A model generated the notes under the pieces. That model had not been told where the DNA came from and did no database searches. It saw nothing but the letters and a program-made list of their open reading frames with translations. The position numbers were made by a program, and so were the translations under genes. A DNA stretch of 64,000 nucleotides. Source: Ectobius pallidus. Taxonomy: Eukaryota > Arthropoda > Insecta > Blattodea > Ectobiidae. The stretch spans positions 138,833,686 to 138,897,685 of the forward strand of contig CAXKWD010000005.1 in NCBI GenBank assembly GCA_964059195.1, in the 5' to 3' direction. Positions within the stretch are counted from its first letter, which is position 1. Each line of letters begins with the position of its first letter. Positions 12,221 through 22,864 of this stretch are shown here, piece by piece.

Positions 12221-12452
12221 TTTATGCAGTACTCCAATTAATATAGAAAGGTAGTAGTGCATATTGCATTATTTCGAAGCACAACAAAAAATGAATACGT
12301 GCAAGAAAAATTTGGTTCTAGTTTTTATATATATATTTATTTATTTATGCAGAACACCAATTAATATAGAAAGGTAGTAGTGCATATTGTATTATTTCGA
12401 AGCACAACAAAAAATGACTACATGCAAGAAAAATTTTGTTCTAGTTTTTATA
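12221..12452 (+). repeat. Two-copy tandem repeat, 123-bp unit
   Basis: Unit 1 is 12221-12343 and unit 2 is 12344-12452. The block from AATTAATATAGAAAGGTAGT through GAAGCACAACAAAAAATGA is nearly identical between them, and both end in CTAGTTTTTATA. The junction is a TATTTATTTATTTATG run, a plausible slippage site. Confidence 0.9.
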
Positions 12453-13308
12453 CAGATACACTGATTATGATATACAGTTCACCTAGGTAGGTACGTATGA
12501 CGCGACCTACGATGTTCTTGTACAACGATTGTCATAAATCTGTAGTCCATATAAAGAACCATGTGGCTTGCCCACGACCCACTCCTGAGACGAACACTGG
12601 CTACCGCATGGAAGTCCTTCCTTAAGACACTCAAGGTAAAGCGCCAGGATTTATAGACGTATCTTATATTTGTATGTCATACACACATGTTTTTCTACGC
12701 AATGGAAGTTACAAATTATTTTAACAACACCAACATAACAATGTGTTCACACTTTTGTCCATTACACGTGTCTTCTATACTTGGTTATTGATAGATTTTG
12801 TGAACTTTGTCATTACTCCAAATGGCACTGATCGAGGTTACATTGTAGATATTATGGCTTTATTATAAGTTATCGGCACGGAATATTCCTGCTCATATGC
12901 GCAAATAACTTCGGTCTTTATACAGAATAAATATATCTTTAGTAAATGTGTAGACTTAATTCACATCCGGGATGAAACCAAAATAAATATGTTAATGAAA
13001 TTAGAAGTCTTCACTTGCTTTGAAGGACAAATGGAAAAAACTTTATTGTGTTGTGTGTGTATGTGGATGACGTAAGCAGGCTTTTTAAAGAATACATTCA
13101 TAAAAGGAGTGAAATAATACGCGATAAATGGCAGTCAAATCTTGAAACTTGGGTTAACGTAGAATAACGCTGTGAACCTGATAATTCGTCGATAAGTTAC
13201 CCCTTTGCTCCTGGTATTTAATTATTTATGATGCTGTCTATCAACAGTTCCTTATATTCTGTCAACAATGGAATCATTTATATATTCTGTTTCCTTCTTT
13301 GTAATGTC
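12453..13308. other. Unassigned AT-rich DNA
   Basis: No supported gene; no recognised repeat. Confidence 0.5.
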
Positions 13309-13450
13309 ACATCTAAAATTCAGTGCCGAGTTTTCAGAATTCTGAGGTACTCTAAATATAAAAATAGATTTTCCAGGAACATGTCTGTATGTATGTTTGT
13401 GTGTGTGTATGTATCTGTGAACAGCGTAGCTCTAAAACAAAAAAAATTAA
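13309..13450 (+). repeat. Dispersed GT-rich repeat, copy B
   Basis: AAATTCAGTGCCGAGTTTTC, then ACATGTCTGTATGTATGT, then GTGAACAGCGTAGCTCTAAA. It follows the same block order as 1725-1890 and 18486-18655; the best match is to the latter (CACAGCATAGCT). The 112-codon ORF from 13228 runs across it and is not evidence of a gene. Confidence 0.5.
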
Positions 13451-13762
13451 ATAAAAACATATTTTTGTATTTGGGTTTGATATTCTCTAGGAATGTAACG
13501 CTAAAATTTTACCTGTGTTTATCATTTTATTTTTTCGTGAAAATCTATGCGAGTGTTTTTTTATGATTTCACTTTAGGTGTATATCTAATAATTTTGCGT
13601 TATTTCACAGTGATTATCGAGTTTTTAAAGGACACCAATGTCATTTTTGTGACTGTTTCTGTGATGTTCTGGAACGTTTAAGAGATTTTGACGTTTTGGA
13701 ATGTTCTTAAAAGGGTGTAAGGTGAAACATTTTGTATGGAAACTTACATACTCATCTTGGAG

Positions 13763-14290
13763 CACTGAAATCTTATATTTAGCCTAGGCTATTTCTTTAA
13801 AAACTGTGTTTAAACTTATTTAAAAACGAAAAAAAAAAAAAAAAACATTGAGAAAAGCAACGAAACATCGTGATTTCGATCTATTTTTCGCTTCATGTTA
13901 TAAATATGATAAGTTTGCTTTATTCCACGAAACAAATTCACACTGAAATCCTATATTTAGCCTACGCTATTTCTTTAAAAACTTTGTTAAAACTTATTTA
14001 AAAACTAAAAAAAAAAAAGTGGAGAAAAGCAACGAAACATCGTGATTTCGATCTATTTTTCGCTTCAAGTTATAAATATGATAAGTTCGCTTTATTCCAC
14101 GAAACAAATTCACACTGAAATCCTATATTTAGCCTAGGCTATTTCTTTAAAAACTTTGTTAAAACTTATTTAAAAACTAAAAAAAAAAAAAAAAACGTGG
14201 AGAAAAGCAACGAAACATCGTGATTTCGATCGATTTTTCGCTTCAAGTTATAAATATGATAAGTTCGCTTTATTCCACGAAACAAATTCA
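13763..14290 (+). repeat. Three-copy tandem repeat, ~172-178-bp unit
   Basis: Units are 13763-13940, 13941-14112 and 14113-14290. Each starts CACTGAAATC, continues through TAGCCTA.GCTATTTCTTT, a poly(A) run of variable length, GAGAAAAGCAACGAAACATC and ends CACGAAACAAATTCA. Units 2 and 3 are closer to each other than to unit 1, and length differences sit mainly in the poly(A) run. It may be the edge of a satellite array. No coding potential. Confidence 0.95.
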
Positions 14291-14763
14291 CCTCGTTTCC
14301 GGTTAATTAAAGCGTAAAAACAGTTTTCCAAGCATTTTGGAGTATATTTAATGAAATTCGTTTGGATCGTTTATCGCTGGTTATTTTTAAAATGTTTCAT
14401 AGACCTGAAAATTTATCCGTTCAGATACAGGTTTTCCCGCTAGGAATAACTCACTTGTGAATAAAGCTTGGTGATCAACAAGCTGCTCTCAAGTCGCCAT
14501 TACATTTGCAGCTTGTTAACGTGAACAGAGATCCTTTGTAAGCTCCGGAGTGTCCGCAAGCTCTCCTCTTAGTAGTCGGCGGAACGCTCAATTCAAACGT
14601 AAAGTTGTGTTAAAGGAGCAAGTTATAGACTGCTACATGCTAATGTTATGCAATGGACATGAAATTCAATTAAAGTGCTTTTCGTGTTGGAGAACTGACA
14701 GACAAAGTAAAAGACGGACTAATGTTATTGGATGGTATAACATAAAGTTGTTGATAATGATAA

Positions 14764-14849
14764 TGACAATAATAATAATAATAATAATAGTAATAATAAT
14801 AATAATAATAATAGTAATAATAATAGTAATAATAATAATAATAATAATA

Positions 14850-14919
<70 letters not shown>
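14764..14919 (+). repeat. Long interrupted (TAA)n microsatellite
   Basis: About 155 bp of ATA/TAA triplets with scattered TAG units. It translates to poly-Ile on one strand and poly-Tyr or poly-Leu on the other, which explains the long ORFs over it. It lies just beyond the 3' end of the minus-strand SINE at 14981-15246, with a (CAAAAA)n run (14940-14963) between, and is probably that SINE's expanded tail. Confidence 0.95.
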
Positions 14920-14980
14920 ATTTCTCAGACTATAAAGTAAAAAAACAAAAACAAAAACAAAAAGGAAAATGTTCCCACAG

Positions 14981-15246
14981 GCCATGGAGGCCCAGAGGGT
15001 TCCAGGAATATGAGGCTCCCAGATTTTTAGGCATTCGGAACGTGAAGGTGGTAAGATTGTCAACCTTACGCACCGGCCGCCTTTACCCCCAGGATTGCTC
15101 TGGTATTTATTTCTGTTACCTCAGTGCCATAGTGCGGCCAGATGGATTAGGCTAGTGAAATACTACAATGACCTCATCGGGGATCGAACCCGCGACCTTC
15201 CGGTCTGTAGCGCAGCGCCTCAACCACTACGCTACGGCGTACCCCC
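14981..15246 (-). mobile_element. tRNA-derived SINE, full-length copy
   Basis: On the minus strand it begins with a tRNA-like head: A box TAGCGTAGTGGT (plus 15223-15234) and perfect B box GGTTCGATCCC (plus 15180-15190), 32 bp apart as in tRNA genes. The body shared with the copies at 29931, 38436 and 60449 follows, ending GGCCTCCATGGCC, then an A/T-rich tail leading into (TTA)n. The head has a tRNA-like layout, but the sequence continues into the SINE body and no 3' tRNA end is formed, so it is not a working tRNA gene. SINE family name not known to me. Confidence 0.85.
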
Positions 15247-16774
15247 TCATAGACTATAGGCTATCGTATTTCCAGACTACATTGATTACCTCCGGTTTGG
15301 TTTATGTAGGGTATGTAAAATTGAATTATTTATCTTGCTTATCATCATTCTCATCCATATCAACATCCTAGTAATCGTAGTCATGAAATCATATTTATAA
15401 AAAAAAGTTATTTTTTTGTTTTGTTTGTTAATTTTTTATTTCAATTTTGGAAGTGCCAAAACTAGGCCTATACAAGTCTTTATTTTCAGTATGAGGCCAA
15501 GGATCCTATTTATTGTTCCTAGCGGGAAATAAAGTAGTGCGATAATGATTAAGTTTTAGTTGGGTTGGTTATTTGTAATATAATTTGACATATATAAATG
15601 TTTGTACACACAGTATATAGGCTACATGACTTGGCAATAATTGTTGTGACCGTCCCGAATGTAGCCTATCTTGCTCTCGATTAATTATTTCAGAATTCTG
15701 GTTCTAAAATTACACACGGATATTAAAGAACTGTATCATGAACAGAGTAGCTTTCTAACTAACTACAGTGTAAGCACATCCTTCATAAGGATTTGCTCGA
15801 AAACGGACATTCATTTTTCATCTATTAAGGATTTATTTAAAACATAAATTCACTTTTTTATATTGTTCTCTATAATCTAACGGTTGTTCAGAGGGGTTAT
15901 TATTATTATTAACTTATTATTATTATTATTTTTTAATTATTATATTTTTTATTTTTTAATTCGCCATATAGTTCAGAAAGCATAGGCCTACTTGATGTCG
16001 TAACAAAAGAAACAAAGGCTGCAATAATCTCTTGAAATGCAAGGAATTGTGAGAAATTGTCGCAGTTCACAATTCAGACTGTGGGTACTTTGAATAGCCG
16101 AATTAACAGTACGTTAAATCAGGAACCAAGGTTGTACGGTCATTTTTCACAGGCAGAAACGTCTTTCGCTAGACTGGACTGTAGTTCTTAGACTCGCGTA
16201 GGTGTGAACGCAGCGTCAGTGAGGAGTAACGAGTTCTTCAAGTCGCCACCACGTCTACAGAGCGCAGACTCCCGTCCGCCTATTCCCGATAGTACATCTC
16301 TGTCTATGGTCAACCTCACCAGACCAGCTGTGAAGAAAAACGAGAGCAAAAAAGAACACATTCATTTTTCAGTACAAAATATCATAAACTATACAGTGAC
16401 TGCCGCCGCACCCACGGCTGTCTAGTGACTATGATGAACATTACAAGCATTTTTCAAAGGACTGCTATCAAGTCATTTCTTACAGCGACTTCAGAAGAGC
16501 CGGCTATGATTTTAAAGATGCTGTAAATATGAGATTTTCAGTACTCGTATAGTTATAGATTTGCTACCAATTGAATCACCTGCTCTTCAGTACGTAAAAT
16601 ATACAATAAATGAACTCAACCAGATTTCTAGCCGTCTGATCCCATCTCCCATTGACGTAAAAATAGTTGGGATAAATAGCTACTTAACGTGTTCCAGGTG
16701 GCGATGTAGTGAATATACTGTAAAAGATTTACAACATTTAAGGTGGGTACAAGTGACTCGAAATATCTTATATC
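15247..16774. other. Unassigned DNA with small ATT runs
   Basis: Contains a short interrupted ATT tract at 15896-15935. A GC-elevated patch at 16190-16430 is open in one plus frame but has no ATG start at its apparent beginning (GTG at 16204) and no recognised domain. Confidence 0.5.
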
Positions 16775-17347
16775 TAGGGTTCGGATGTTTACGACCTAAA
16801 AAAGTGGAAAATATGACCAAAAAATACTAAATATAACCTAATAAAAGTGACGTATTTAAAAAAATAAAGGTTCCAATTTAAAACGTTTATCAAAGAAACT
16901 ACATTCTTAAATCACATGAATTCCATCAGATGATCCTGTTTGCTCGCTTCATCGGCTCCAAATAGGCCTACTCGTAATATTTTGTAGACCTTAAGTGTCC
17001 CTATAAAATATGAACAATTGCATTGATTTTAAAATTTAAGTTACCTATTAATATGGCATAAACATTAAATTAATTAAATATATTTCAAATTCAACTTGAC
17101 CATGTAGTAGGCTACATACACTGTATAATTGTGCTCTTTTACCGAATTTATAACTGAAATATGACGTTAAATTACAAATATGGCCAAAATATGACCAAAA
17201 CCACAGAAAGACCAAAATATGACTTTATATGCAAAGTAAAAACGGTCTGATTAGGATACCAAGGGTGCAATTCGTGTTTAATTTGTGTTTGCGGTGAGAA
17301 TGTAGTTCAAGATAAAAATATGACATTTCATAAACATCCGAACCCTA
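16775..17347 (-). mobile_element. hAT-like MITE family A, copy 1
   Basis: Terminal inverted repeats of about 20 bp begin TAGGGTTCGGATGTTTA and end TAAACATCCGAACCCTA. Flanks give an 8-bp target duplication with one mismatch: CTTATATC (16767-16774) and CTGATATC (17348-17355). TAGGG ends plus an 8-bp duplication are the hAT signature. Both subterminal zones are packed with A..ATATGACC units, candidate transposase-binding sites. The copy is 573 bp, the shortest of three, with no transposase. Strand is assigned by matching its ends to the 20547-21035 element. Confidence 0.85.
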
Positions 17348-17355
17348 CTGATATC

Positions 17356-18480
17356 TGTATTCTTGTATATTTTTTTAAACCATTGGCTAGGCGGAATTTC
17401 CGCGTTTTAACGTTTCAAGAGAGGAGGGACGGTAGATGATATGAATTGACAGGAGAAAACCATGTCACTGAATGGTATAAAATTATAACACTCCAGGGTA
17501 ACCAACTTTGTTATCCATTCCATCGAAAATACTCTCTTAGTTAAAAAATATACTCATTTTTATGACAGTTGAAAAATTTAAAATACATTATGACTTTTTA
17601 AATAAGAGATTTCTCACGGTGATTGTGAAAGTCGTCATATTTGGTGGGTGTAAAGCGTTGTTATTATGTTGGCATCAGTGTACGAGAAAATCAATAACAG
17701 CGAGCTGCAATATGGCTGTCTCCACGATGCACAATTCATTACAATATTATTTATTATTATATCACAAAGTTTAACGTCTGTCTGAACATAAGAAGGCACT
17801 GCCAAAGATTTAAAGGACAGGAAAGGGTGTGTTCAGTTTTACAATGAGCGAAGTGTATCATTAGTCGCACAATTTTTGATGACACCTATTACTTAGCCGT
17901 AAATGTCCTCCTCTATGTCCTCCACGCATTGACTATTAAGCTCTTCAGCGAGTGGAATATGTTAATGGTCGGCACGGTATATTATATACTAGATAATGAA
18001 GCGGTAAAACGCATATCCCGTTAGAGGTCTGCTAAAGTCAAGCTATTATCGGAAGGGACACCGATAATCTTTCTTTCAGCAGCGATTCTATCTCGTAAGA
18101 GCATTTCATATGCCGAGCACGATATATCTCGGCTTTCAATAATTGCGGCTTTTATGATAGTCTTAATTCTAGCGTAGTAGTTAAGATTGACAGCTGTCTT
18201 TTAAAGTACAGGTTTTTCAGCTTCCCGTCTGTAGCATAAAAGCCGAGAGATGAATCTTGCAACCTTCATACAGTGTTTTATATGCTGATGCCGTACTTGC
18301 GGCGACGAGTTCCCCTTCAACTAGGTCTTCAATTGTTTTAAGCCCAACTGAATATTAATTTATTTGGGGTGTTGTCCTTTTTAACGCTATCTGTTACAGT
18401 AATTAAACACCTCCATAACTCATTCTTGTAATAATTCTTAATTTTTCTACCAGTAGGTCTACTATCGGTAATGGAAGAAT
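17356..18480. other. Unassigned AT-rich DNA
   Basis: No gene recognised; the ORF at 17562-17774 does not begin with a convincing start and has no domain. Confidence 0.5.
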
Positions 18481-18485
18481 TTTGT

Positions 18486-18570
18486 GTTGGACCCTGAAAT
18501 TCGAAGTCGACTTTTCAGTACCGTGTTTCGAGGACTCCTCAATACAAACATTAAAATTTCAGAATTATGT

Positions 18571-18626
<56 letters not shown>

Positions 18627-18655
18627 GTCCACAGCATAGCTAAAAAAAAAAAATC
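18486..18655 (+). repeat. Dispersed GT-rich repeat, copy C, with (TG)n
   Basis: CCTGAAATTCGAAGTCGACT, then TTCAGAATTATGTCTCTG, then an uninterrupted (TG)n tract (about 18573-18618), then CCACAGCATAGCTAAAAAAA. Same block order as copies A and B, but here the GT tract has expanded. Confidence 0.6.
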
Positions 18656-19292
18656 CTTTTGCAAAATTGTTTGGTTAAATAATATTCCGGCTTTTGTCAT
18701 GAAGACTGGCTATGACTTTCTTAAACGGCTCTAACTATTTTATCTAGATTTTGTTACAAACCGCTTCCTTAATGGATGACGGAAGTGTTGAGAGTGGTTT
18801 TTTCTAAACTAAGTGTGTTATATTTTTGAAAGGGACACACTTAACTAGAATCTGAACAGAAATTAGAGTTTTAAATTTTAGTTTAATCTATCAATTTGGT
18901 CCTTAGATATTAATTAATTAAATCGATTTTTAAAATAAAAATTCCTGCAACAAATATTTAAATATGAACCTGAAATTTTTATGTAACATTCTTTGATGAT
19001 TGTTTTTACAAAATTAGTTATCCCTTTTCTTTATCTTATTTATACTTAATGATTTAAAAAATACATATTTTAATAGGAATATGAAAAGTTAGACAAGACT
19101 GACATTTTTTTAAATAACTGAAGCCAATACAAAAACCTGATTAGTAGTTGTATTGCACATATTGTGAAGTAGGCTATATTTTGAAAACATTTCAGAACAT
19201 TATGTTTATTTTTGTGGGATATATAGTTTTTTAATTTAACTAAATAATATGACAAGTAAAACGGATTATCTACAGAGCTGCGTGATATTCTT

Positions 19293-19298
<6 letters not shown>

Positions 19299-19351
<53 letters not shown>
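19299..19351. repeat. (TA)n microsatellite
   Basis: About 26 uninterrupted TA units. The Tyr-Ile ORF on the minus strand over it is an artefact. Confidence 0.95.
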
Positions 19352-19354
<3 letters not shown>

Positions 19355-20538
19355 TGTATGTATATTAATATGATATAGGCCTTTATAAGTTTGATATGTT
19401 TTTACTCGACTTTTATCTATTTCAATTAGCCTATACTTTTTGTTTTCATTACTGCAAATGCTAAATACTGTAAAAATGTAACACATTTCTCACCATTCTC
19501 TAAGTGTTAAAAAAATTTAAGTAACATGGCAATGTGCATATAATCTATAACATAGTGATTTCAACTGCACACAATAAATAAAAAATAAAAAAACACCTGT
19601 ATCGACGTCTATTTTTCTGGTAGTAAAAAAAATTCATGTGAAAAACAGTTTTCAAAACGTCGGTTTAGTAGGTTAATTCCCTTGCATTTCTGTTCTTGGA
19701 TTTGGTTTTTGTAGGCCTATGGGGGAATAAGCCGAAAGTTTATTCTAGTAATATTATACAACACCTTCATAAAACATTCATTAAATTAAATAATTCCAGC
19801 CGTTCTATTTATTTTTCCCCTTGCATTCTTTTTCTTATTTGCATGATTTACTGCTCTGTGTCCTGGAATTTTTAAATATTAATAGCCTATCATTATCTCC
19901 TAGACTCTTAATTTGTATTATATATTATTGTTTTCAGTTCTATTATATGTAAGTATATCAGGATTCAACATTAAAGGCATGCTCCGCTTTAAAAAATTGT
20001 TCTCTTTAGGTTGCCTCCCGACTGTAACACTCATACACAGCAATATGGCGTCGTGACAGACAGGTCTGACACAATTAAATTACTAATAATTTAACTTGAT
20101 GGGTAAAATTGCACTTTATATATACAGCCCTCTCCCGTGGTCCCGCAAATATACGTATCACGGTGTTCTGTCATATCACGGGCACACGTTTGATATGCGG
20201 CTCCATACCCTTTCATATAGCTAATTTAATAACTGCAATTTAAATCAGGTACGTGGATGATGCTCAAGAGGAAAGAGCCTGATTCGATACTGCCAAGATA
20301 ATATTACCCATGAACTACAACTACTATAAATAATGTTTGGTAAGCATAAAGCAGGCCTATCCAGTCAAGTAAATGTATTAACAGTAGGCCTATGGGGAGA
20401 AAAATAATTAAAATATATTGTATGGTGTCCATAGTTAACTTCTTGATGAGTTTTTAATACGTTTTAGAATATGAGGACTTAAATTCACAATTCTCGGATT
20501 CTATTGTATTCTCATAAGCTTATTGTTATACTAAATGG
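19352..20538. other. Unassigned AT-rich DNA
   Basis: Two TAGGCCTA octamers (19711, 20385). No gene supported. Confidence 0.5.
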
Positions 20539-20546
20539 GTTATTAT

Positions 20547-21035
20547 CAGGGCCCGGATTTTGATGACATGTCATATTTTAACTGGACCATAGTGGACGTT
20601 GCCCACTAGTGCAGATATTCTGCTCATGACTCCTAAATAATAAAAATGGTAATTTTTAGGGTTATTTTCCCCCGTTGATTTATTTATAGGTCTTTTTCAG
20701 AATTCAGTGTCATTATTTGGTAATTTTTCTATTTTTACGGTCTTTTTTTCCACATTTCATATTTATTATCGGAACTCCAAAATAAACATAAATAAATAAA
20801 TCTTGGTATAATTTTAATTTTGATAAGGGAAGAAGGTATTTGTTGTTTGCATTTAACCGTATATAGCCTATAATTGTGACAACAACAACATAAATGTAGA
20901 ATAGACACAAATGTGATGAATAAACTAGTATTTTCATTCACATTTTTGGGTCTTTTTTAGTTTTTAATTTTATTGTTTGCAGTTTTTTATAGCTAATTTT
21001 TTAAGTATTTTTAGGTCATCAAAATCCGGGCCTTG
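20547..21035 (+). mobile_element. hAT-like MITE family B (CAGGGCCCGG)
   Basis: The left end CAGGGCCCGGATTTTGATGA is mirrored by TCATCAAAATCCGGGCCTTG at the right. The flanks are a perfect 8-bp target duplication, GTTATTAT at 20539-20546 and 21036-21043, diagnostic of hAT insertion. The interior is T-rich with repeated GGTCTTTTT/GGTAATTTTT motifs and no transposase. The ORFs at 20713-20941 are incidental. Its left end continues ATGACATGTCATATTTT, the same string found at one end of family A, and its right end carries ATGACCTAAAAA (complement), found at the other end of family A. Confidence 0.9.
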
Positions 21036-21043
21036 GTTATTAT

Positions 21044-22530
21044 TGTATTAATTGTGCTTGCTGATTATTTTTGTGCTAATTAGCGCTAACAAACACCATT
21101 TGTTTTATTTCCCATGGAGATCATGTTATATAGTAAAGAATAAACCTTTAACTGCAACAAGGCATAATGCTTAGGCGCATAATTTATATTTGAGGGAAAT
21201 GATAGATTAGCTATATTTTAGAGAGAAATTCTAATTTATTTGCTGAAATATTTCATGTTTTTTTACATCCCATTAAAGTTTGTGTTAACCAGTCTTTCTA
21301 ATGATGGAGTTTTATCGGAATAACTATGTTTATCAACCGTCTGAACTAAGCTTTGCCTTTTATCTTGAGAAATTAATTCAGTAAATGGAATTCTTAAGTA
21401 GAAGGGGTGTTATTTTTTCTTTTCGTTTTCTTAACTTGATCGGTTGGCTGCCGTAAGAAGCTCTCCTTGTTCAATCCTTCAGGGCGGATGAAGCAAGAAA
21501 CAAGTTAATTTCTTATTGTAACGAGATTACTAGAATAGATGTCTGTACTGGGAACGGTGGATCAGTTCCAGGAAAGTATCGCGATCTTCATTCGTAGAAA
21601 TTGTTCTTTCGTTAATTCTGTTTAGGTTTCACGTTATTTGATGAACAGTTCTCATTAGGCATGGTCGATAATTACAACCTTTTCTAATTGTATAAATCAA
21701 ATTAATCGTGGTTCTGGGAAATTGTTTGTCGTTTTTCTGCAATACCGGCACTTTGACTTGAAATGTTGGTGAAAAACCTCACACGTTATAGTTTACGCTA
21801 ATTTTAATGTAGGCTACCGTACACTATTTTCCGAGTAACAAAATTTCAGACAGTGGCAGACAAAATGTGATAATGAAATTTAACGAAGAGTACAATTTCT
21901 TATATTTACCGTATTTTGAAAACAACCACTGTTCAAACAAATTGCATTAACCTTTACCACTATGGGCTGAAACATTAGTGTCAGTGTTATTACGTCCACC
22001 TGGCAATGGGTATTTTGGAATTATATTTATATATTTTTTTTATTGAAAATAGCTTTATATCAAAATGTTCATCAAGAATATACGTTAAATAACAGTTTTC
22101 CCACACACGCGTGAACATTGCGTAAATTACGCCTAGATTATTTTTTATTTTCATTTCTTCCTGTAACACTTACAAAGAGTACCGAACATTGAAATATAGA
22201 AGGAAATAAACAAATATAAACTTAATACCAATGAACCCGACTATGTATCATAATAATGTTGCACTTGAACATATATAAAGAAACGCAAGCAAAATAAATT
22301 AAATATATGATCCATATGCATGGTTTCGAAATATGACCAAAGATCCTTTCAATGCTGCCAAAGCAATATCTTCCAGAATATTTTCCCCAGATACTCTAAA
22401 ACTATGCAGTCTTCATTGTTACTAACAACATAATACGTAAAATTTTGTAAGGGATATTTTTCTGGAGTGAATTTTTTTATATATATATAATTGCAACAAC
22501 AACAACAAAAAAGCATACCCTTTTAAAGTA
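21044..22530. other. Unassigned AT-rich DNA
   Basis: No recognisable gene or paired repeat. Confidence 0.5.
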
Positions 22531-22532
22531 AT

Positions 22533-22620
22533 TTAATATTTAATTTAGTTAAATTTAATTAAATTAGCCTGGTAGAGATAAGACCACCAGGTCTTCTCTT
22601 CTCCTCTACCAGGATTCCAA
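22533..22620 (-). mobile_element. LINE 3'-end fragment (minus)
   Basis: On the minus strand: CCTGGTAGAG, a self-complementary AAGACCTGGTGGTCTT, CTCTACCAGG, then a degenerate (AAAT)n tail. The layout matches the plus copy at 59051-59127 (GTGGTAGAGAAGGCCTGATG, GGCCTTAACT, CCAGGTTAAATAAATA). A stem-loop followed by a short (AAAT)n tail is usual for CR1/L2-like or related non-LTR 3' ends. Only the tail is present. Confidence 0.55.
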
Positions 22621-22679
22621 AAACTATAGTTATAATACAAAAATTACGAGAAGAAAAATAATAGCTATTCTAATCTTAT

Positions 22680-22864
22680 AATGAACCTATATTAATATAT
22701 AATATAATATAATATAATTTTATATATATATAAACTATATATAATATTAATAACATAATTTGGTATAATATTAATAATTATATATAATATATATATATTA
22801 ATAATAACCTATATTGACCTGTAATAAGCCAGGTTAAATAAATAAATAAATAAAATAAATAAAT
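22680..22864 (+). mobile_element. AT-rich spacer and second LINE-like (AAAT)n tail
   Basis: 22690-22800 is almost pure A/T with TATA runs. At 22829 CCAGGTTAAATAAATA starts an (AAAT)n tail like that at 59108. With the minus-strand tail at 22533 this makes two 3' tails pointing outward from one AT-rich core. Confidence 0.45.

Noticed and set aside
14550..15155. 201-codon plus ORF and the opposing poly-Tyr/poly-Leu minus ORFs
   Set aside because: Length comes from the (TAA)n tract and a SINE; the apparent start at 14550 is GTG and no domain is present.
15165..15250. tRNA gene on the minus strand
   Set aside because: A and B boxes are good, but the sequence runs on into the SINE body shared with other copies and no acceptor stem closes.
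16204..16425. Plus ORF in a GC-elevated patch
   Set aside because: Starts at GTG, is short and has no domain or coding signature that I recognise.
19070..19486. 138-codon minus ORF rich in Tyr-Ile
   Set aside because: Read through a (TA)n microsatellite.
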